Below are positions 1 to 9,841 of a stretch of DNA of 64,000 nt, one piece after another. This stretch comes from Geobacter sp. AOG1 (GTDB lineage: Bacteria; Desulfobacterota; Desulfuromonadia; Geobacterales; Geobacteraceae). The notes under the pieces were generated by a model. The model made no database searches. It saw nothing but the letters and a program-made list of their open reading frames with translations, and was not told the DNA's origin. The stretch lies in contig NZ_BLIZ01000001.1 in assembly GCF_019972315.1 (NCBI RefSeq), positions 2,951,521 through 3,015,520 of the forward strand, written 5' to 3'. The position numbers and the translations under genes were made by a program. The first letter of the stretch is position 1; the number at the start of each line of letters is the position of its first letter.

Positions 1-261
1 TGCGTCCTGATACTGAAGTTCCTTCTCAATAATGATGGCAAGGGCCTTCGATTCGATACCCTTGATTTTTTCGGCCGACATTCCGCCATGGAAACTGGCC
101 TCCATGGGGACAATCTTCTGTACTTCCTGAGACAACTCCGCAACTGTCAGATCCTCACCGTTTACGGATACGACAACTCTCCCCAATTCATCAGCAGATG
201 CGACGCCGAAACAGGAACACGTCAAGCAAACAAACAGCACAATCAGACGACAAACAGTCAT
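1..261 (-). CDS. SurA/PpiC-like peptidyl-prolyl isomerase, N-terminal part
   Basis: The first 87 residues of a minus-strand gene that runs off the left edge of the window. It opens with a signal peptide (hydrophobic stretch about residues 5-20, cleavage near VASA-D). After it comes a segment typical of SurA N-terminal domains, with VVVSVNGEDLT and the charged helix EKIKGIESKALAIIIEKEL. That family chaperones outer membrane proteins in the periplasm. The ATG is preceded by AGGGG at good spacing, and a TTGACT-17-TTATCC promoter lies upstream. The catalytic rotamase domain would be outside the window, so the enzyme class is inferred from the N-terminal pattern only. Confidence 0.7.
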   Translation of the reverse strand, partial: MTVCRLIVLFVCLTCSCFGVASADELGRVVVSVNGEDLTVAELSQEVQKIVPMEASFHGGMSAEKIKGIESKALAIIIEKELQYQDA

Positions 262-290
262 AACGTCCCCTAACTACATATTTTTGGCAA

Positions 291-319
291 GGATAAACGA
301 TTTCAGTCCGCTTAGTCAA
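291..319 (-). promoter_or_regulatory. Candidate promoter of the SurA-like gene
   Basis: On the minus strand TTGACT (319-314) and TTATCC (296-291) are separated by 17 bases, about 30 bases upstream of the SurA-like start codon and downstream of the tRNA terminator. The -35 is good and the -10 is weak. Confidence 0.5.
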
Positions 320-370
320 GGGAAAGGGAAGATTGGCGGGACATTACGGGTTACACAGATTACAAGATCG

Positions 371-401
371 ATAAAAAAAGGGCCATGATTAATCATGGCC
401 C
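371..401 (-). terminator. Rho-independent terminator of the tRNA-Asp/Val/Asp operon
   Basis: A perfect 22-base palindrome (380-401, GGGCCATGATT and its complement) is followed on the minus strand by a run of seven T. It lies directly after the 3' CCA of the last tRNA-Asp. Confidence 0.9.
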
Positions 402-409
402 TCAGGGAC

Positions 410-486
<77 letters not shown>

Positions 487-526
487 AGTTACATCAAATT
501 GTAGCGGTACCGAAACCGCGTATGCA

Positions 527-602
527 TGGTGGGCGAAACAGGGATCGAACCTGTGACATCCAGCTTGTAAGGCTGGCGCTCTCCCAGCTGAGCTATTCGC
601 CC
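527..602 (-). tRNA. tRNA-Val (TAC)
   Basis: Acceptor stem GGGCGAA/TTCGCCC, anticodon stem-loop CAGCC-TTACAAG-style with anticodon TAC, T-arm GGTTCGATCC, and encoded CCA. It is sandwiched between the two tRNA-Asp genes and shares their promoter and terminator. Confidence 0.97.
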
Positions 603-609
603 GGATAAA

Positions 610-686
<77 letters not shown>

Positions 687-752
687 GAAAGTATATACGT
701 CCAGCACTGGTGCTGCTTACTTCTCCAGTTCCCCTAGCAAAAGAGAATGTGA

Positions 753-782
753 TTTATAGCAGAGCAGAACCGACAGTGTCAA
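753..782 (-). promoter_or_regulatory. Strong sigma70-type promoter of the tRNA-Asp/Val/Asp operon
   Basis: On the minus strand TTGACA (782-777) and TATAAA (758-753) are separated by 18 bases, about 66 bases upstream of the first tRNA. The promoter sits immediately downstream of the lon stop codon. Confidence 0.8.
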
Positions 783-806
783 GAATTATTTCCGTACTGA
801 CAGAGA

Positions 807-3227
807 TCAGTGCGCCGTCACCGCATCGTCAACTATCGAGCGGTCGCCCATGGCAACCGGCAAGAGTGAAACAGTGGGATCACCCCTCAGCGATAGCACC
901 AGGACCTCGTCCATGTGAGTGACCGGATGAATGACGAGTCCGGTTGTAATTTCCTTGGGTATTTCCGCCAAATCCTTTGCATTGTCAACAGGGATAAGGA
1001 CCGTTTTGATCTGCCCCCGCTTCGCGGCCAGAATCTTTTCCTTCAAACCTCCTATAGGAAGAACCCGGCCTCGCAGTGTTATCTCGCCAGTCATGGCAAT
1101 GTCACGTAGTACCGGCTTGCCGGTCAATGCCGACGTAATGGCTGTGGCCATGGAGATGCCTGCAGACGGGCCGTCCTTGGGAATAGCCCCCTCGGGAACG
1201 TGAATATGAATATCCACGTCCTGGTAAAACTCACGTTCCAACCCGAGGGATTGTGCCCGCGAACGGACATAGGTCATGGCTGCTTGTGCTGACTCCTGCA
1301 TAACGTCACCCAGTTTGCCCGTGATGGTTAGCTTTCCCTTACCAGGTAAAACCGCCACCTCAATGACAAGTAATTCCCCCCCTACTTCGGTCCAGGCCAA
1401 GCCGGTAACAAGCCCTACGGCATCACTCTCTTCTGCAATGCCATGCCTGAAACGCTGCACACCTAAATAATCACGCACTTGCTTCGGCTGGACGTTGAAT
1501 TTCCGTCGAGCACCCTTGACTATGCCATGGGCAATCTTACGACAGATTGAGGCAATTTCCCGTTCAAGGTTGCGCACACCTGCCTCCCGGGTGTAATGTC
1601 GAATCACCTCAAGAATTGCCCGGTCAGTTACGGTAACTGCTCCAGACTGCAAACCATGGGCAGCAAGCTGCTTCTGCAGCAGATGCTGGCGAACGATCTT
1701 CAGTTTTTCAGTCTCCGTGTAGCCTTCGATTCTGATGACCTCAAGCCTGTCAAGAAGCGGCCGGGGAACGGTATGGAGAGAGTTAGCCGTGGTGATAAAC
1801 ATGACTCGGGAAAGATCGTACTCGACCTCAAGAAAATGATCATTGAACGTAGCATTCTGTTCGGGGTCAAGCACTTCCAGCATAGCAGAGGCGGGATCGC
1901 CGCGGAAATCGGAGCTCATCTTGTCGATTTCATCCAGGAGAAAAACGGGATTATTGCTTCCCACTTTTTTCAGGTTCTGGATTATTCTTCCCGGCATCGC
2001 GCCCACGTAAGTGCGTCTATGCCCCCTGATTTCGGCCTCGTCACGAACTCCGCCAAGGGACATTTTTACGAAGCCGCGGCCGGTCGCCGTGGCAATTGAG
2101 CGGGCCAGCGATGTTTTTCCGACCCCCGGAGGGCCCACCAGGCAGAGAATCGGCCCCCGAATCTTCTTGACTAGTGAGTTAACCGAAAGATATTCGAGAA
2201 TGCGTTCTTTTACTTTCTCCAGGCCACAGTGATCCGCATCAAGGATTTTCTCCGCGAGCCGTATATCGTCTTTCTCATCAACGTAATCCCCCCAGGGAAG
2301 CGTGACCAGCCAGTCCACATAGTTTCTGACGACAGCTGCCTCGGCGGACATAGGTGACATGAGTCTGAGTTTTTTAAGCTCGGCCTTCACCTTCTTCCTT
2401 GCCTCATCGGAGAGCTTGAGCTTCTCAAGCTTTTGCTCCAGTTCGCTGATTTCCTGTTTGAATTCGTCCTTGGCTCCCAATTCTTTCTGAATGGCTCGCA
2501 TCTGCTCGTTCAGATAATACTCACGCTGGGATTTTTCCATCTGTTTCTTGACCCGGGTCCGGATTTTTTTCTCAATCTGGAGTATTTCGATTTCCGATTC
2601 CATGAGCGCAAGCAGCTTTTCAAGCCTCCGCGCCACGTTTCGTGTTGCAAGAAGCTCCTGCTTGTCTGCAAGTTTGAGATTGAGATGGGCGACCAGACTG
2701 TCCGCAAGTTGTCCCGGATCATTATTAGCGGTCAGGGTTGTCACGATCTCGCTGGGGATTGATTTGGCAAGCTTGACGTAATTTTCAAAAGTTGCGGTCA
2801 CCCCCCGAACAAGCGCTTCTACCTCGGATTTCGGGTTGCTCTTTTCTGCAACTTCAACAACTTCTACAACAAAATAGTCTTCAGTGGATTCGAAACCGAC
2901 AATGTTCCCCCGTCGCTTCCCTTCTATCAGGACCTTTACCGTTCCATCGGGCAGCCTGAGTAACTGGAGTATCTGGCAAACGGTACCGGCTGCATAGATA
3001 TCGCCAGCTGTCGGTTCCTCTGTCTGAGCGTTTTTCTGCGTCGCAAGAAAAATCAGTTTCCTGTCAGCCATGGCCGCCTGCAGTGCCTGAATGGACTTAT
3101 CTCTCCCGACGAAGAGAGGTACCACCATGGCGGGGAAGACAACTATATCTCTTAACGGCAAGAGAGGGAATCTTGACGGATTCCCTCTCTTGTTGGTGCT
3201 CGTTGTTTCCATGTTCAATCCTGTCAT
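807..3227 (-). CDS. lon: ATP-dependent protease Lon
   Basis: An 806-residue AAA+ serine protease that degrades misfolded and regulatory proteins in the cytoplasm. The N-terminal substrate domain ([20 protein letters not shown]) is followed by a coiled helical region, the ATPase with Walker [10 protein letters not shown] and Walker [11 protein letters not shown], and the protease domain with catalytic Ser in DGPSAG and Lys in [12 protein letters not shown]. Length is normal for bacterial Lon. The first ATG overlaps the clpX stop codon (TGATG), so the two are translationally linked; an internal Met six codons in (METTST) is an alternative start. It is the last gene of the tig-clpP-clpX-lon run. 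Confidence 0.97.
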   Translation of the reverse strand: MTGLNMETTSTNKRGNPSRFPLLPLRDIVVFPAMVVPLFVGRDKSIQALQAAMADRKLIFLATQKNAQTEEPTAGDIYAAGTVCQILQLLRLPDGTVKVLIEGKRRGNIVGFESTEDYFVVEVVEVAEKSNPKSEVEALVRGVTATFENYVKLAKSIPSEIVTTLTANNDPGQLADSLVAHLNLKLADKQELLATRNVARRLEKLLALMESEIEILQIEKKIRTRVKKQMEKSQREYYLNEQMRAIQKELGAKDEFKQEISELEQKLEKLKLSDEARKKVKAELKKLRLMSPMSAEAAVVRNYVDWLVTLPWGDYVDEKDDIRLAEKILDADHCGLEKVKERILEYLSVNSLVKKIRGPILCLVGPPGVGKTSLARSIATATGRGFVKMSLGGVRDEAEIRGHRRTYVGAMPGRIIQNLKKVGSNNPVFLLDEIDKMSSDFRGDPASAMLEVLDPEQNATFNDHFLEVEYDLSRVMFITTANSLHTVPRPLLDRLEVIRIEGYTETEKLKIVRQHLLQKQLAAHGLQSGAVTVTDRAILEVIRHYTREAGVRNLEREIASICRKIAHGIVKGARRKFNVQPKQVRDYLGVQRFRHGIAEESDAVGLVTGLAWTEVGGELLVIEVAVLPGKGKLTITGKLGDVMQESAQAAMTYVRSRAQSLGLEREFYQDVDIHIHVPEGAIPKDGPSAGISMATAITSALTGKPVLRDIAMTGEITLRGRVLPIGGLKEKILAAKRGQIKTVLIPVDNAKDLAEIPKEITTGLVIHPVTHMDEVLVLSLRGDPTVSLLPVAMGDRSIVDDAVTAH

Positions 3228-4480
3228 CAGGCGGACTCCGCCACATTTTCATAGACTATTATCGGTTTTTCCCTGTTGTAGATCACGTCATCATTGATGA
3301 CTACCTCTTTTACCATGGTCTGGGAAGGAATCTCATACATAATGTCGAGCATGGCGTTTTCCAGAATGGAGCGAAGACCGCGTGCACCCGTTTTTCGCTT
3401 CAGAGCCTCTTTGGCAATGGCAATCAGCGAACCGTCGGTGAATTTCAGCTTTACGTGCTCCATCTCGAAGAGCTTTTGATACTGTTTCACCAATGCGTTT
3501 TTCGGCTCTTTCAGTATCTGAACCATGGCATCTTCGCCCAGCTCACTCAGGGTGGCAAGAACCGGCAAACGCCCGATAAATTCGGGAATAAACCCAAACC
3601 TGAGCAAATCTTCGGGTGTCGATTCCGTCAACAATTCGCCGGCCCGCTTCTCGACCTTCTTCTTTACATCGGCACCAAAACCGAGGGTCTTTACCCCGAT
3701 CCGCTGCTGGATTATGTTGTCCAGTCCGGCAAAAGCCCCTCCGCAGATGAAGAGAATATTAGTCGTATCAACCTTGAGGAATTCCTGTTGCGGGTGTTTG
3801 CGCCCACCTTTGGGAGGAACGCTCGCGACAGTCCCTTCGATGATCTTCAGAAGCGCCTGTTGGACCCCCTCGCCGGAAACATCGCGGGTTATGGAGGGCG
3901 AATCGGATTTGCGGGCAATCTTGTCGATCTCGTCTATGTAGATGATCCCCTTCTGGGCGCGCTCCACATCGTAATCCGCCGCCTGAAGAAGGTTGAGAAT
4001 GATGTTTTCGACATCTTCGCCGACGTAACCGGCTTCGGTGAGATTGGTGGCATCCGCCATGGCGAACGGAACCTTGAGTATACGCGCCAGCGTCTGTGCC
4101 AGAAGGGTTTTGCCGGAACCGGTTGGACCGAGGAGCAGGATGTTGCTCTTGTGCATCTCCACGTCACCCGGCTTCCCCATCGCCTCGATACGTTTGTAAT
4201 GATTGTAGACAGCAACGGCAAGGATCTTCTTGGCCCGTTCTTGCCCGATGACATACTCGTCTAGTACTTCTTTGATCTCCTGGGGCTTGGGGAGCTTCCT
4301 GACGTCCGGTCCCAGCGCCTCCTCAAGCTTGGTCTCCTCGGCAATGATGTCATTACAGAGTTCTATGCATTCATCGCAGATGTAGACCGTCGGACCAGCA
4401 ATCAATTTCTTGACTTCGTCCTGGCTTTTACCGCAAAAAGAACAGATCAGGTTGTCGGATCTATCGTCTCTTCTGCTCAC
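3227..4480 (-). CDS. clpX: ATP-dependent Clp protease ATP-binding subunit ClpX
   Basis: 417-residue AAA+ unfoldase that feeds substrates to ClpP. The N-terminal zinc-binding domain has the Cys pairs CSFC and CDEC. The ATPase has Walker A GPTGSGKT, Walker [10 protein letters not shown], pore loop GYVGED and a ClpP-docking loop around LGFGAD. Translation starts at GTG, whose first bases overlap the clpP stop, with GGGAGG seven bases upstream. Full family length. Confidence 0.97.
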   Translation of the reverse strand: MSRRDDRSDNLICSFCGKSQDEVKKLIAGPTVYICDECIELCNDIIAEETKLEEALGPDVRKLPKPQEIKEVLDEYVIGQERAKKILAVAVYNHYKRIEAMGKPGDVEMHKSNILLLGPTGSGKTLLAQTLARILKVPFAMADATNLTEAGYVGEDVENIILNLLQAADYDVERAQKGIIYIDEIDKIARKSDSPSITRDVSGEGVQQALLKIIEGTVASVPPKGGRKHPQQEFLKVDTTNILFICGGAFAGLDNIIQQRIGVKTLGFGADVKKKVEKRAGELLTESTPEDLLRFGFIPEFIGRLPVLATLSELGEDAMVQILKEPKNALVKQYQKLFEMEHVKLKFTDGSLIAIAKEALKRKTGARGLRSILENAMLDIMYEIPSQTMVKEVVINDDVIYNREKPIIVYENVAESA

Positions 4481-5076
4481 CGGGAGCCTCCCGTAAGGGT
4501 ATTTCGTGCAATCATTGAGTCTATGATACCATAGTTGCGGGCATCTTCTCCAGACATAAAATAATCACGCTCCGTGTCTGCTTCCACCTTTTCAAGCGTT
4601 TGCCCACTATGGGAGGCAAGTATCTGGTTCAGCGTCTTTTTCATCCGGAGAATTTCCTGGGAATGGATGTGAATATCCGTCGCCTGCCCCTGGAAACCAC
4701 CCAACGGCTGATGAATCATTATGCGGGAGTGGGTAAGACTGAAACGCTTTCCCTTTTCACCCCCAGCAAGAAGAAGTGCCGCCATGGACGCGGCCTGGCC
4801 AACGCAAATTGTAGAAACAGGAGCTTTGATGTACTGCATGGTATCGTAAATCGCCATACCCGACGTAACAACCCCGCCGGGAGAATTGATGTAGAGATGA
4901 ATGTCTTTGTCTGGGTCTTCCGCCTCCAGAAAAAGTAGCTGAGCAACGACAAGATTTGACAGGTTGTCGTCAATCTGACCGCCGAGAAATACAATCCGGT
5001 CCTTCAACAGCCGCGAATAGATATCGTAAGAACGCTCGCCCCGTCCGGTCTGCTCAACTACAATGGGTACCAGCAT
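4477..5076 (-). CDS. clpP: ATP-dependent Clp protease proteolytic subunit ClpP
   Basis: 199-residue serine peptidase forming the double-heptamer chamber of ClpXP. The catalytic triad is visible as Ser in [11 protein letters not shown] (about residue 97), His in [10 protein letters not shown] (about 122) and Asp in DTERDYFMS (about 171). The ATG follows GGGAGG. It lies 15 bases after tig and overlaps clpX, so the three are one transcription unit. Confidence 0.98.
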   Translation of the reverse strand: MLVPIVVEQTGRGERSYDIYSRLLKDRIVFLGGQIDDNLSNLVVAQLLFLEAEDPDKDIHLYINSPGGVVTSGMAIYDTMQYIKAPVSTICVGQAASMAALLLAGGEKGKRFSLTHSRIMIHQPLGGFQGQATDIHIHSQEILRMKKTLNQILASHSGQTLEKVEADTERDYFMSGEDARNYGIIDSMIARNTLTGGSR

Positions 5077-5091
5077 GTTGCCTCCCGCTCG

Positions 5092-6390
5092 TTAGATTTC
5101 GCTCTTGTCAACTTCTGAAACAGTCGCCTTGTCGAGCAGGAATTCAACTACCCGATCTTCCTTAACCTGTGCCACGAGATTATCCATTGTCTGCTGGTTC
5201 TGTTTATAGAAGGCATCGATCCGCTCGAATGGCTGTCCGTTCTCTTCCGCGATCTTTTTCAGTCGCGCCTCCACATCAGCTTCACCGACGGTGATCTTCT
5301 CCTGGCCTGACAGCGCATCCAACAGCAGAGAACCTTTTACCTGCTGCTCGGCGACGCTCTTGAACTGGACTTTATAACTCTCGTCATCAAGCCCCATGAC
5401 AGCCAGAGAGAGCTTCTGATTGGCCAGGCGCCGCTTGGTGCTTTCCAGCATCATGTCGAGTTGCCGCTCCACCATCGTCTCGGGCACTTCGATCTCGTTC
5501 TTCTCTATGAGCGCCTTTACAACCCGGTCGCGCAGGTCGGCATCGATCCTTTCCTTTTCGCGCAGATCGTGCATTTCCGTCAGCTTTGCCTTCAAATCTG
5601 CCAGCGTCTCGAACTCACCGAACTGCTTGGCAAATTCATCGTCAAGAGGAGGAAGTTCTTTAGCCTTGATTTCCTTAAGCTTGATGGCGAAGGTCACTTC
5701 CTTGCCAGCCAGGTCCTCGCTGCCATACTCCGCAGGAAAGGTCACCGTGATATCCTTTTCGGTATCTACTTCCATCCCCACCAGTTGTTCCTCGAACCCG
5801 GGGATGAAACGCCCCGAACCGAGTTCCAATACATGGTCCGTGGCTTCGCCGCCTGCAAAGGGAACACCAGCGAGAAATCCTTTGAAATCGATGGTGACGA
5901 AATCCCCCAAGGCAGCAGCTCTTCCCGTTACCGGCTCCAGTTGGGCCATCCCTTCGCGCATTTCTTCAAGACGCTTTTCAATGACCGCCTCATCCCTGAC
6001 ATATTTTTCCTTCTTCACTGAAAGACCGATGTAATCTTTCACTTCGATTTCAGGAAAGACTTCAACGGTGGCTGAATACTTAAAGTTCTCACCTTTCTTC
6101 AGCACGTCACTGTCAATCAAAGGATGTGCAACAGGAAAAATTTTGTGCTCTTTGAGGGTACTAAAATAAGTCTCGTTGACCAGATTCTTCAGAACATCGT
6201 CCGCCATTCTGTCGCTGTAGTGTTTCTCCAGTAGAGCCTGGGGCACTTTCCCTTTGCGGAAACCCTTGATGGCCACTTGTTTACGAATCTCGTCGTAGGC
6301 CTTTTCAATTTCAGCCGTCACACGGTCGGCAGGAATTTCAAAACTGATTTTCTTCTTCACTTTGCTAAGAGCTTCCACGTTGATCTGCAT
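5092..6390 (-). CDS. tig: Trigger factor, ribosome-associated chaperone
   Basis: 432-residue chaperone that binds nascent chains at the ribosome exit tunnel. The N-terminal ribosome-binding domain carries the signature GFRKGKVP. The middle FKBP-type isomerase domain begins near GDFVTIDFKGFLAG, and the C-terminal helical cradle is complete. GAGG precedes the ATG. It heads the tig-clpP-clpX-lon run and lies about 95 bases downstream of a tRNA cluster on the same strand, so read-through from the tRNAs is possible. Confidence 0.97.
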   Translation of the reverse strand: MQINVEALSKVKKKISFEIPADRVTAEIEKAYDEIRKQVAIKGFRKGKVPQALLEKHYSDRMADDVLKNLVNETYFSTLKEHKIFPVAHPLIDSDVLKKGENFKYSATVEVFPEIEVKDYIGLSVKKEKYVRDEAVIEKRLEEMREGMAQLEPVTGRAAALGDFVTIDFKGFLAGVPFAGGEATDHVLELGSGRFIPGFEEQLVGMEVDTEKDITVTFPAEYGSEDLAGKEVTFAIKLKEIKAKELPPLDDEFAKQFGEFETLADLKAKLTEMHDLREKERIDADLRDRVVKALIEKNEIEVPETMVERQLDMMLESTKRRLANQKLSLAVMGLDDESYKVQFKSVAEQQVKGSLLLDALSGQEKITVGEADVEARLKKIAEENGQPFERIDAFYKQNQQTMDNLVAQVKEDRVVEFLLDKATVSEVDKSEI

Positions 6391-6484
6391 GTTTAAACCT
6401 CACTATTGTATTCGAAGTTGGATTTGGCCGGTTTACGAATCGGGCACTCAGCCCGCATGAAGTACTACAGAAGGGAACTGAATA

Positions 6485-6569
6485 TGGTGCGAGAGAGGGG
6501 ATTTGAACCCCTACACCTTGCGGTGCTGGATCCTAAGTCCAGTGCGTCTGCCAGTTCCGCCACTCTCGC
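6485..6569 (-). tRNA. tRNA-Leu (TAG)
   Basis: An 85-base class II tRNA with acceptor stem GCGAGAG/CTCTCGC, anticodon loop CTTAGGA with anticodon TAG, long variable arm, T-arm GGTTCAAATCC and encoded CCA. It is the last gene of the four-tRNA cluster. Confidence 0.96.
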
Positions 6570-6623
6570 CAGGACTGCAACATATACTAATAAGCCCCGC
6601 TTGCGCAGGGCCTGGTGTTTAAA

Positions 6624-6700
6624 TGGGGTGGCTAGTGGGATTCGAACCCACGTATGAACGAGTCACAGTCGTTTGTGTTAACCGCTTCACCATAGCCACC
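6624..6700 (-). tRNA. tRNA-His (GTG)
   Basis: Acceptor stem GTGGCTA/TAGCCAC with the extra 5' G typical of tRNA-His, anticodon loop CTGTGAC with anticodon GTG, discriminator C and encoded CCA. Confidence 0.96.
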
Positions 6701-6711
6701 ATACTGGGTTT

Positions 6712-6788
6712 TGGCACGCCTGAGAGGATTCGAACCTCTGACCTACGGCTTAGAAGGCCGTTGCTCTATCCGGCTGAGCTACAGGCGC
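6712..6788 (-). tRNA. tRNA-Arg (TCT)
   Basis: Acceptor stem GCGCCTG/CAGGCGT, anticodon loop CTTCTAA with anticodon TCT, T-arm GGTTCGAATCC and encoded CCA. Confidence 0.96.
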
Positions 6789-6795
6789 AGAGTTT

Positions 6796-6873
<78 letters not shown>

Positions 6874-6884
6874 AGAAAAATGTG

Positions 6885-6913
6885 TTTATAGCATACCGAC
6901 CAAAATCATGCAA
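6885..6913 (-). promoter_or_regulatory. Promoter of the tRNA-Pro/Arg/His/Leu cluster
   Basis: On the minus strand TTGCAT (6913-6908) and TATAAA (6890-6885) are 17 bases apart, ending 11 bases before tRNA-Pro. Confidence 0.75.
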
Positions 6914-6961
6914 GCATTTTTATCACCGCCGCACCTCCGGAAAAACTGGATGGAGGCCTAC

Positions 6962-7561
6962 TCACGACCCGGCGTGTGCCTGCAGAAAATCTTTCAGCTC
7001 ATTAAGTGCCCGCCCCCGGTGGCTAATGCGGTTTTTCAGTGCCAATGGCAATTCAGCTAGGGTGCGGCCGTACTCAGGAACAAGAAACAACGGATCGTAG
7101 CCGAACCCTCCTTCACCACGGGGGGCATCCAGAACAATCCCCGATAATTCACCCGCAAATGTCTGACACTCACCTTCAGGCAGACAGAGTGCAATCACAC
7201 AATGAAAGGCTGCTCTGCGCGACTCCCTTGGCACGCCGGCAAGCTCTCGCAGCAGCTTCGCATTATTTGCACCGTCGTCGGCACCACTGCCGGCAAACCG
7301 GGCTGAATGCACTCCCGGTCGGCCGCCGAGAGCGTCCACCACCAGGCCCGAATCGTCGGCCAGAGCCGGTTTACCGGTTGCCAGAGCGGCATTACGTGCT
7401 TTTTTCATAGCGTTTTCCGCAAAGCTGATGCCATCTTCTTCAACTGGCGGCACTTCGGGGAAATCCACAAGGGAATAGACTCGCACCTCGATATCGCGGA
7501 GCAGCGCCTCGAATTCACGCAGCTTGCCACGGTTGCCCGTCGCAACAAGAAGCTCGTTCAT
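6962..7561 (-). CDS. rdgB: XTP/dITP pyrophosphatase (RdgB/HAM1 family)
   Basis: 199 residues. It hydrolyses non-canonical purine nucleoside triphosphates (XTP, dITP, ITP) to monophosphates and so cleans the nucleotide pool. The opening [40 protein letters not shown] and the C-terminal RISHRGRAL motif are all present. Its ATG overlaps the rph stop codon, the classic rph-rdgB pairing. Confidence 0.96.
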   Translation of the reverse strand: MNELLVATGNRGKLREFEALLRDIEVRVYSLVDFPEVPPVEEDGISFAENAMKKARNAALATGKPALADDSGLVVDALGGRPGVHSARFAGSGADDGANNAKLLRELAGVPRESRRAAFHCVIALCLPEGECQTFAGELSGIVLDAPRGEGGFGYDPLFLVPEYGRTLAELPLALKNRISHRGRALNELKDFLQAHAGS

Positions 7562-8274
7562 CGGCCAAGAACCTCATTCTGGATCGCAAACAACTGCCTT
7601 ATCCCTTTCTGAGCCAGAATACGCATGGCATCCATCTCGGCAACGGTGAACGGTGTCCCCTCCGCCGTACCCTGCACCTCGACGAACCGGTCGGAGGAGG
7701 TCATGACAATATTCATGTCCACCTCGGCGGACGAATCTTCCATATAATCCAGATCAAGAACGGGGATCCCCGCCACGATCCCTACACTCACTGCTGCCAC
7801 CGCTTCCCTGAGGGGAAACTGGGATACGGCCCCCTTCCCCATCAGCCAATGCACAGCATCAACGAGTGCTACATAGGCACCGGTGATGGATGCGGTACGG
7901 GTTCCGCCATCAGCCTGAATGACATCACAGTCTATTAGAATGCTTCGTTCTCCCAGTAGTGTCAAATCTGTGACGGCTCGCAGAGATCGTCCTATTAAGC
8001 GCTGGATTTCGTGGGTGCGCCCGCCAATTTTCCCCTTTGCTGCCTCTCGCGACGAACGTGTGTGAGTAGCCCGGGGCAACATGGCATATTCGGCTGTAAC
8101 CCATCCCCCTCCCTTTCCCCGCAGAAAAGAAGGAACGCTTTCCTCCACCGAAGCCGTGCAGATGACCCTTGTATCACCAAATTCCACAAGAACCGCACCT
8201 TCGGCATGTTTCAGAAACTGCCGTGTAATGCTTATTTCCCTGAGGCTTTCCGCCCCTCTTCCATCCCGTCGCAT
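7558..8274 (-). CDS. rph: Ribonuclease PH
   Basis: 238-residue phosphorolytic 3' exoribonuclease that trims tRNA precursors. The start chosen is the ATG of MRRDGRG, which has GGGGAG at proper spacing and gives the family length of 238. An upstream in-frame ATG would add ten residues. Key segments: [13 protein letters not shown], phosphate-binding THTRSSREA, and [19 protein letters not shown]. It overlaps rdgB by four bases. Confidence 0.96.
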   Translation of the reverse strand: MRRDGRGAESLREISITRQFLKHAEGAVLVEFGDTRVICTASVEESVPSFLRGKGGGWVTAEYAMLPRATHTRSSREAAKGKIGGRTHEIQRLIGRSLRAVTDLTLLGERSILIDCDVIQADGGTRTASITGAYVALVDAVHWLMGKGAVSQFPLREAVAAVSVGIVAGIPVLDLDYMEDSSAEVDMNIVMTSSDRFVEVQGTAEGTPFTVAEMDAMRILAQKGIRQLFAIQNEVLGR

Positions 8275-8338
8275 AATACTCCCCATGTCGCTAGTGTCTG
8301 GCATATATAGCCGGAATCCCCGTCACTTGTCAACCGCA

Positions 8339-9379
8339 TCACGTGATTAGATGACGAACCGGCAGGGAAGCCACACCCAGCTCGGCAAGAAACCTCTTCG
8401 TCAGAAGTTCTTCCATTTCTTCGATAGCAGCCGGTGTTGGGAACGCGATTTCCACCTTGCCACCCGCCATCATGCCATGGCCTCCGGCGGCACCGAATCC
8501 GGCAACCAGCTGCCTGAGCACATCGCCGGCGTTCATATCGTACCGATTGCTGCGCATAGAGATAATCATCTCATTGTTGTACATCCCCATGGCCAAAACC
8601 ATCTCTATATCCTCGAGTCGAAGCATAAAATCGGCCATTTCTGCTACCAGTTCGGGGAAGGCCACCGACCCGAGTCGGGAAACGAGTCCATTTCCGCAAA
8701 TCAAGGTGCTTGTCAACGCAGCGCTGACCGTCGCGAAATACTCGATAGGTTGTTTCGGATGGGTAATCGTGTTGAGAAGACGTTTGTTCGTCAGGGGGAA
8801 AAGCCGATGGTACGCCTCCCGGTCCGGATGATTGGCCTCACGCCCAAGGTCCTGGGTTTCCGACTTTATGGCATAAAAGAGCGCCGTTGCAAGCTTCGTC
8901 CCTATGGGCACATCTTGAACTTGCAGATATTCATAGAGGATGGTGGCAGTTACCCCGTACTCCTCGCGCACATCAACCCAGCGACACTGCCTCGTTGCAT
9001 CCCTGAGGGGATGGTGATCGATGACAATATCTACGCGGGTGCCGGACGGAAGGGAATTGTTCCCGGTTCCGGGTTGGGTGTCGAGCATGCAAATTACCTG
9101 AAATTCAGACAGATCGGTTATGCCGAGGGGAGTGAGGGGAATCTGGAGTTCCTTTGCCATGGCCAGGTTTTCACTCCGGCCTATCATTCCGGAAAAGGTA
9201 ATCAATGCCTCCCTGTTCAGCTTCATGACGAACAGATGTCGCAATGCCATGGCTGATGCCAGACAATCGGGATCGGGATTGTCGTGGACGACGATAACTA
9301 TTTTCCCTTTACCGCGTACCCACGCCAGCAGATTGTCGGTAAACAGCCTGGTGCCACTTCGTTCATCAGCGGTTGGCAT
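8339..9379 (-). CDS. DHH-family phosphoesterase (NrnA-like)
   Basis: 346 residues with the DHH domain motifs VVHDNPDPDCLAS, CMLDTQPGTG and IDHHPLRD, then a C-terminal DHHA1 domain with GGHGMMAGG. Such proteins cleave short oligoribonucleotides, pAp or linear dinucleotides such as pApA and pGpG. That would suit a genome with several cyclic dinucleotide pathways, but the substrate cannot be read from sequence. ATG at 9379 is preferred because GGGGAG sits six bases before it; an ATG two codons upstream touches the ribosome site. It lies 64 bases upstream of rph, same strand. Confidence 0.85.
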   Translation of the reverse strand: MPTADERSGTRLFTDNLLAWVRGKGKIVIVVHDNPDPDCLASAMALRHLFVMKLNREALITFSGMIGRSENLAMAKELQIPLTPLGITDLSEFQVICMLDTQPGTGNNSLPSGTRVDIVIDHHPLRDATRQCRWVDVREEYGVTATILYEYLQVQDVPIGTKLATALFYAIKSETQDLGREANHPDREAYHRLFPLTNKRLLNTITHPKQPIEYFATVSAALTSTLICGNGLVSRLGSVAFPELVAEMADFMLRLEDIEMVLAMGMYNNEMIISMRSNRYDMNAGDVLRQLVAGFGAAGGHGMMAGGKVEIAFPTPAAIEEMEELLTKRFLAELGVASLPVRHLIT

Positions 9380-9476
9380 AACCATCTCCCCGTTTCCGGT
9401 AATTTCATGCTAAGTGTACCCTATCCGCCCGACACGACAAGCAGGGACCGCCACCCTGCGCCGACCGCTCAGGCAC

Positions 9477-9511
9477 AAAAAAAGAGGGGGAAGCCCGCTT
9501 CCCCCTCTTTC
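9477..9511 (-). terminator. Rho-independent terminator after the zinc-ribbon gene
   Basis: A 13-bp stem (AAAGAGGGGGAAG with its complement, loop of four, 9481-9510) is followed on the minus strand by a T-rich tract. It lies between the small zinc-ribbon gene and the DHH gene. Confidence 0.88.
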
Positions 9512-9532
9512 TCATTGTTATGTTCAGACCGA

Positions 9533-9688
9533 TTACCCCAAGTAAAGGTTGTGATTCCTGGCCCTGTTAGCAAGTATGGTAGGATCCAGCACCTCGCCAC
9601 AACAGGTGCATTTCCATGCATCGAACGACCTGACGAAATCATAGAATTTCTCGGCAAACATACGACCTTTACACTTGGGACAATTCAT
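9533..9688 (-). CDS. Small zinc-ribbon protein, unknown function
   Basis: A 51-residue protein starting MNCPKCKGRMF, with two Cys pairs, CPKC near the N-terminus and CTCC in the middle (AWKCTCCGEVLD), which fit a single four-Cys zinc ribbon. GGGGGTG sits upstream of the ATG, and a strong terminator follows, so it is a monocistronic unit. I do not recognise a named family. A role in nucleic acid binding or regulation is possible but not shown. Confidence 0.75.
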   Translation of the reverse strand: MNCPKCKGRMFAEKFYDFVRSFDAWKCTCCGEVLDPTILANRARNHNLYLG

Positions 9689-9739
9689 AATGGTCACCCC
9701 CACACTGGATAATTTACTCAATCGCAAGTACGGGTGGGT

Positions 9740-9800
9740 ATTTCATCATATGTGCCAACGTGCACATGCTAAAAAAGATAGTGTGTGCACATTAGGTTCA
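9740..9800. promoter_or_regulatory. TGTGC/GTGCACA repeats upstream of the zinc-ribbon gene
   Basis: The 150-base gap before the zinc-ribbon gene contains TGTGCC, GTGCACA and GTGTGTGCACA in quick succession, partly as inverted repeats about 20 bases apart around an A-rich core. They could be an operator; no regulator is identified. Confidence 0.35.
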
Positions 9801-9841
9801 ATTGTCGATTTCTTCTTGGATTTCAAGCGATTATATATCCC

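Noticed and set aside
3083-4264. A 393-codon plus-strand frame opposite clpX
   Set aside because: Antisense of ClpX, whose motifs are complete on the minus strand.
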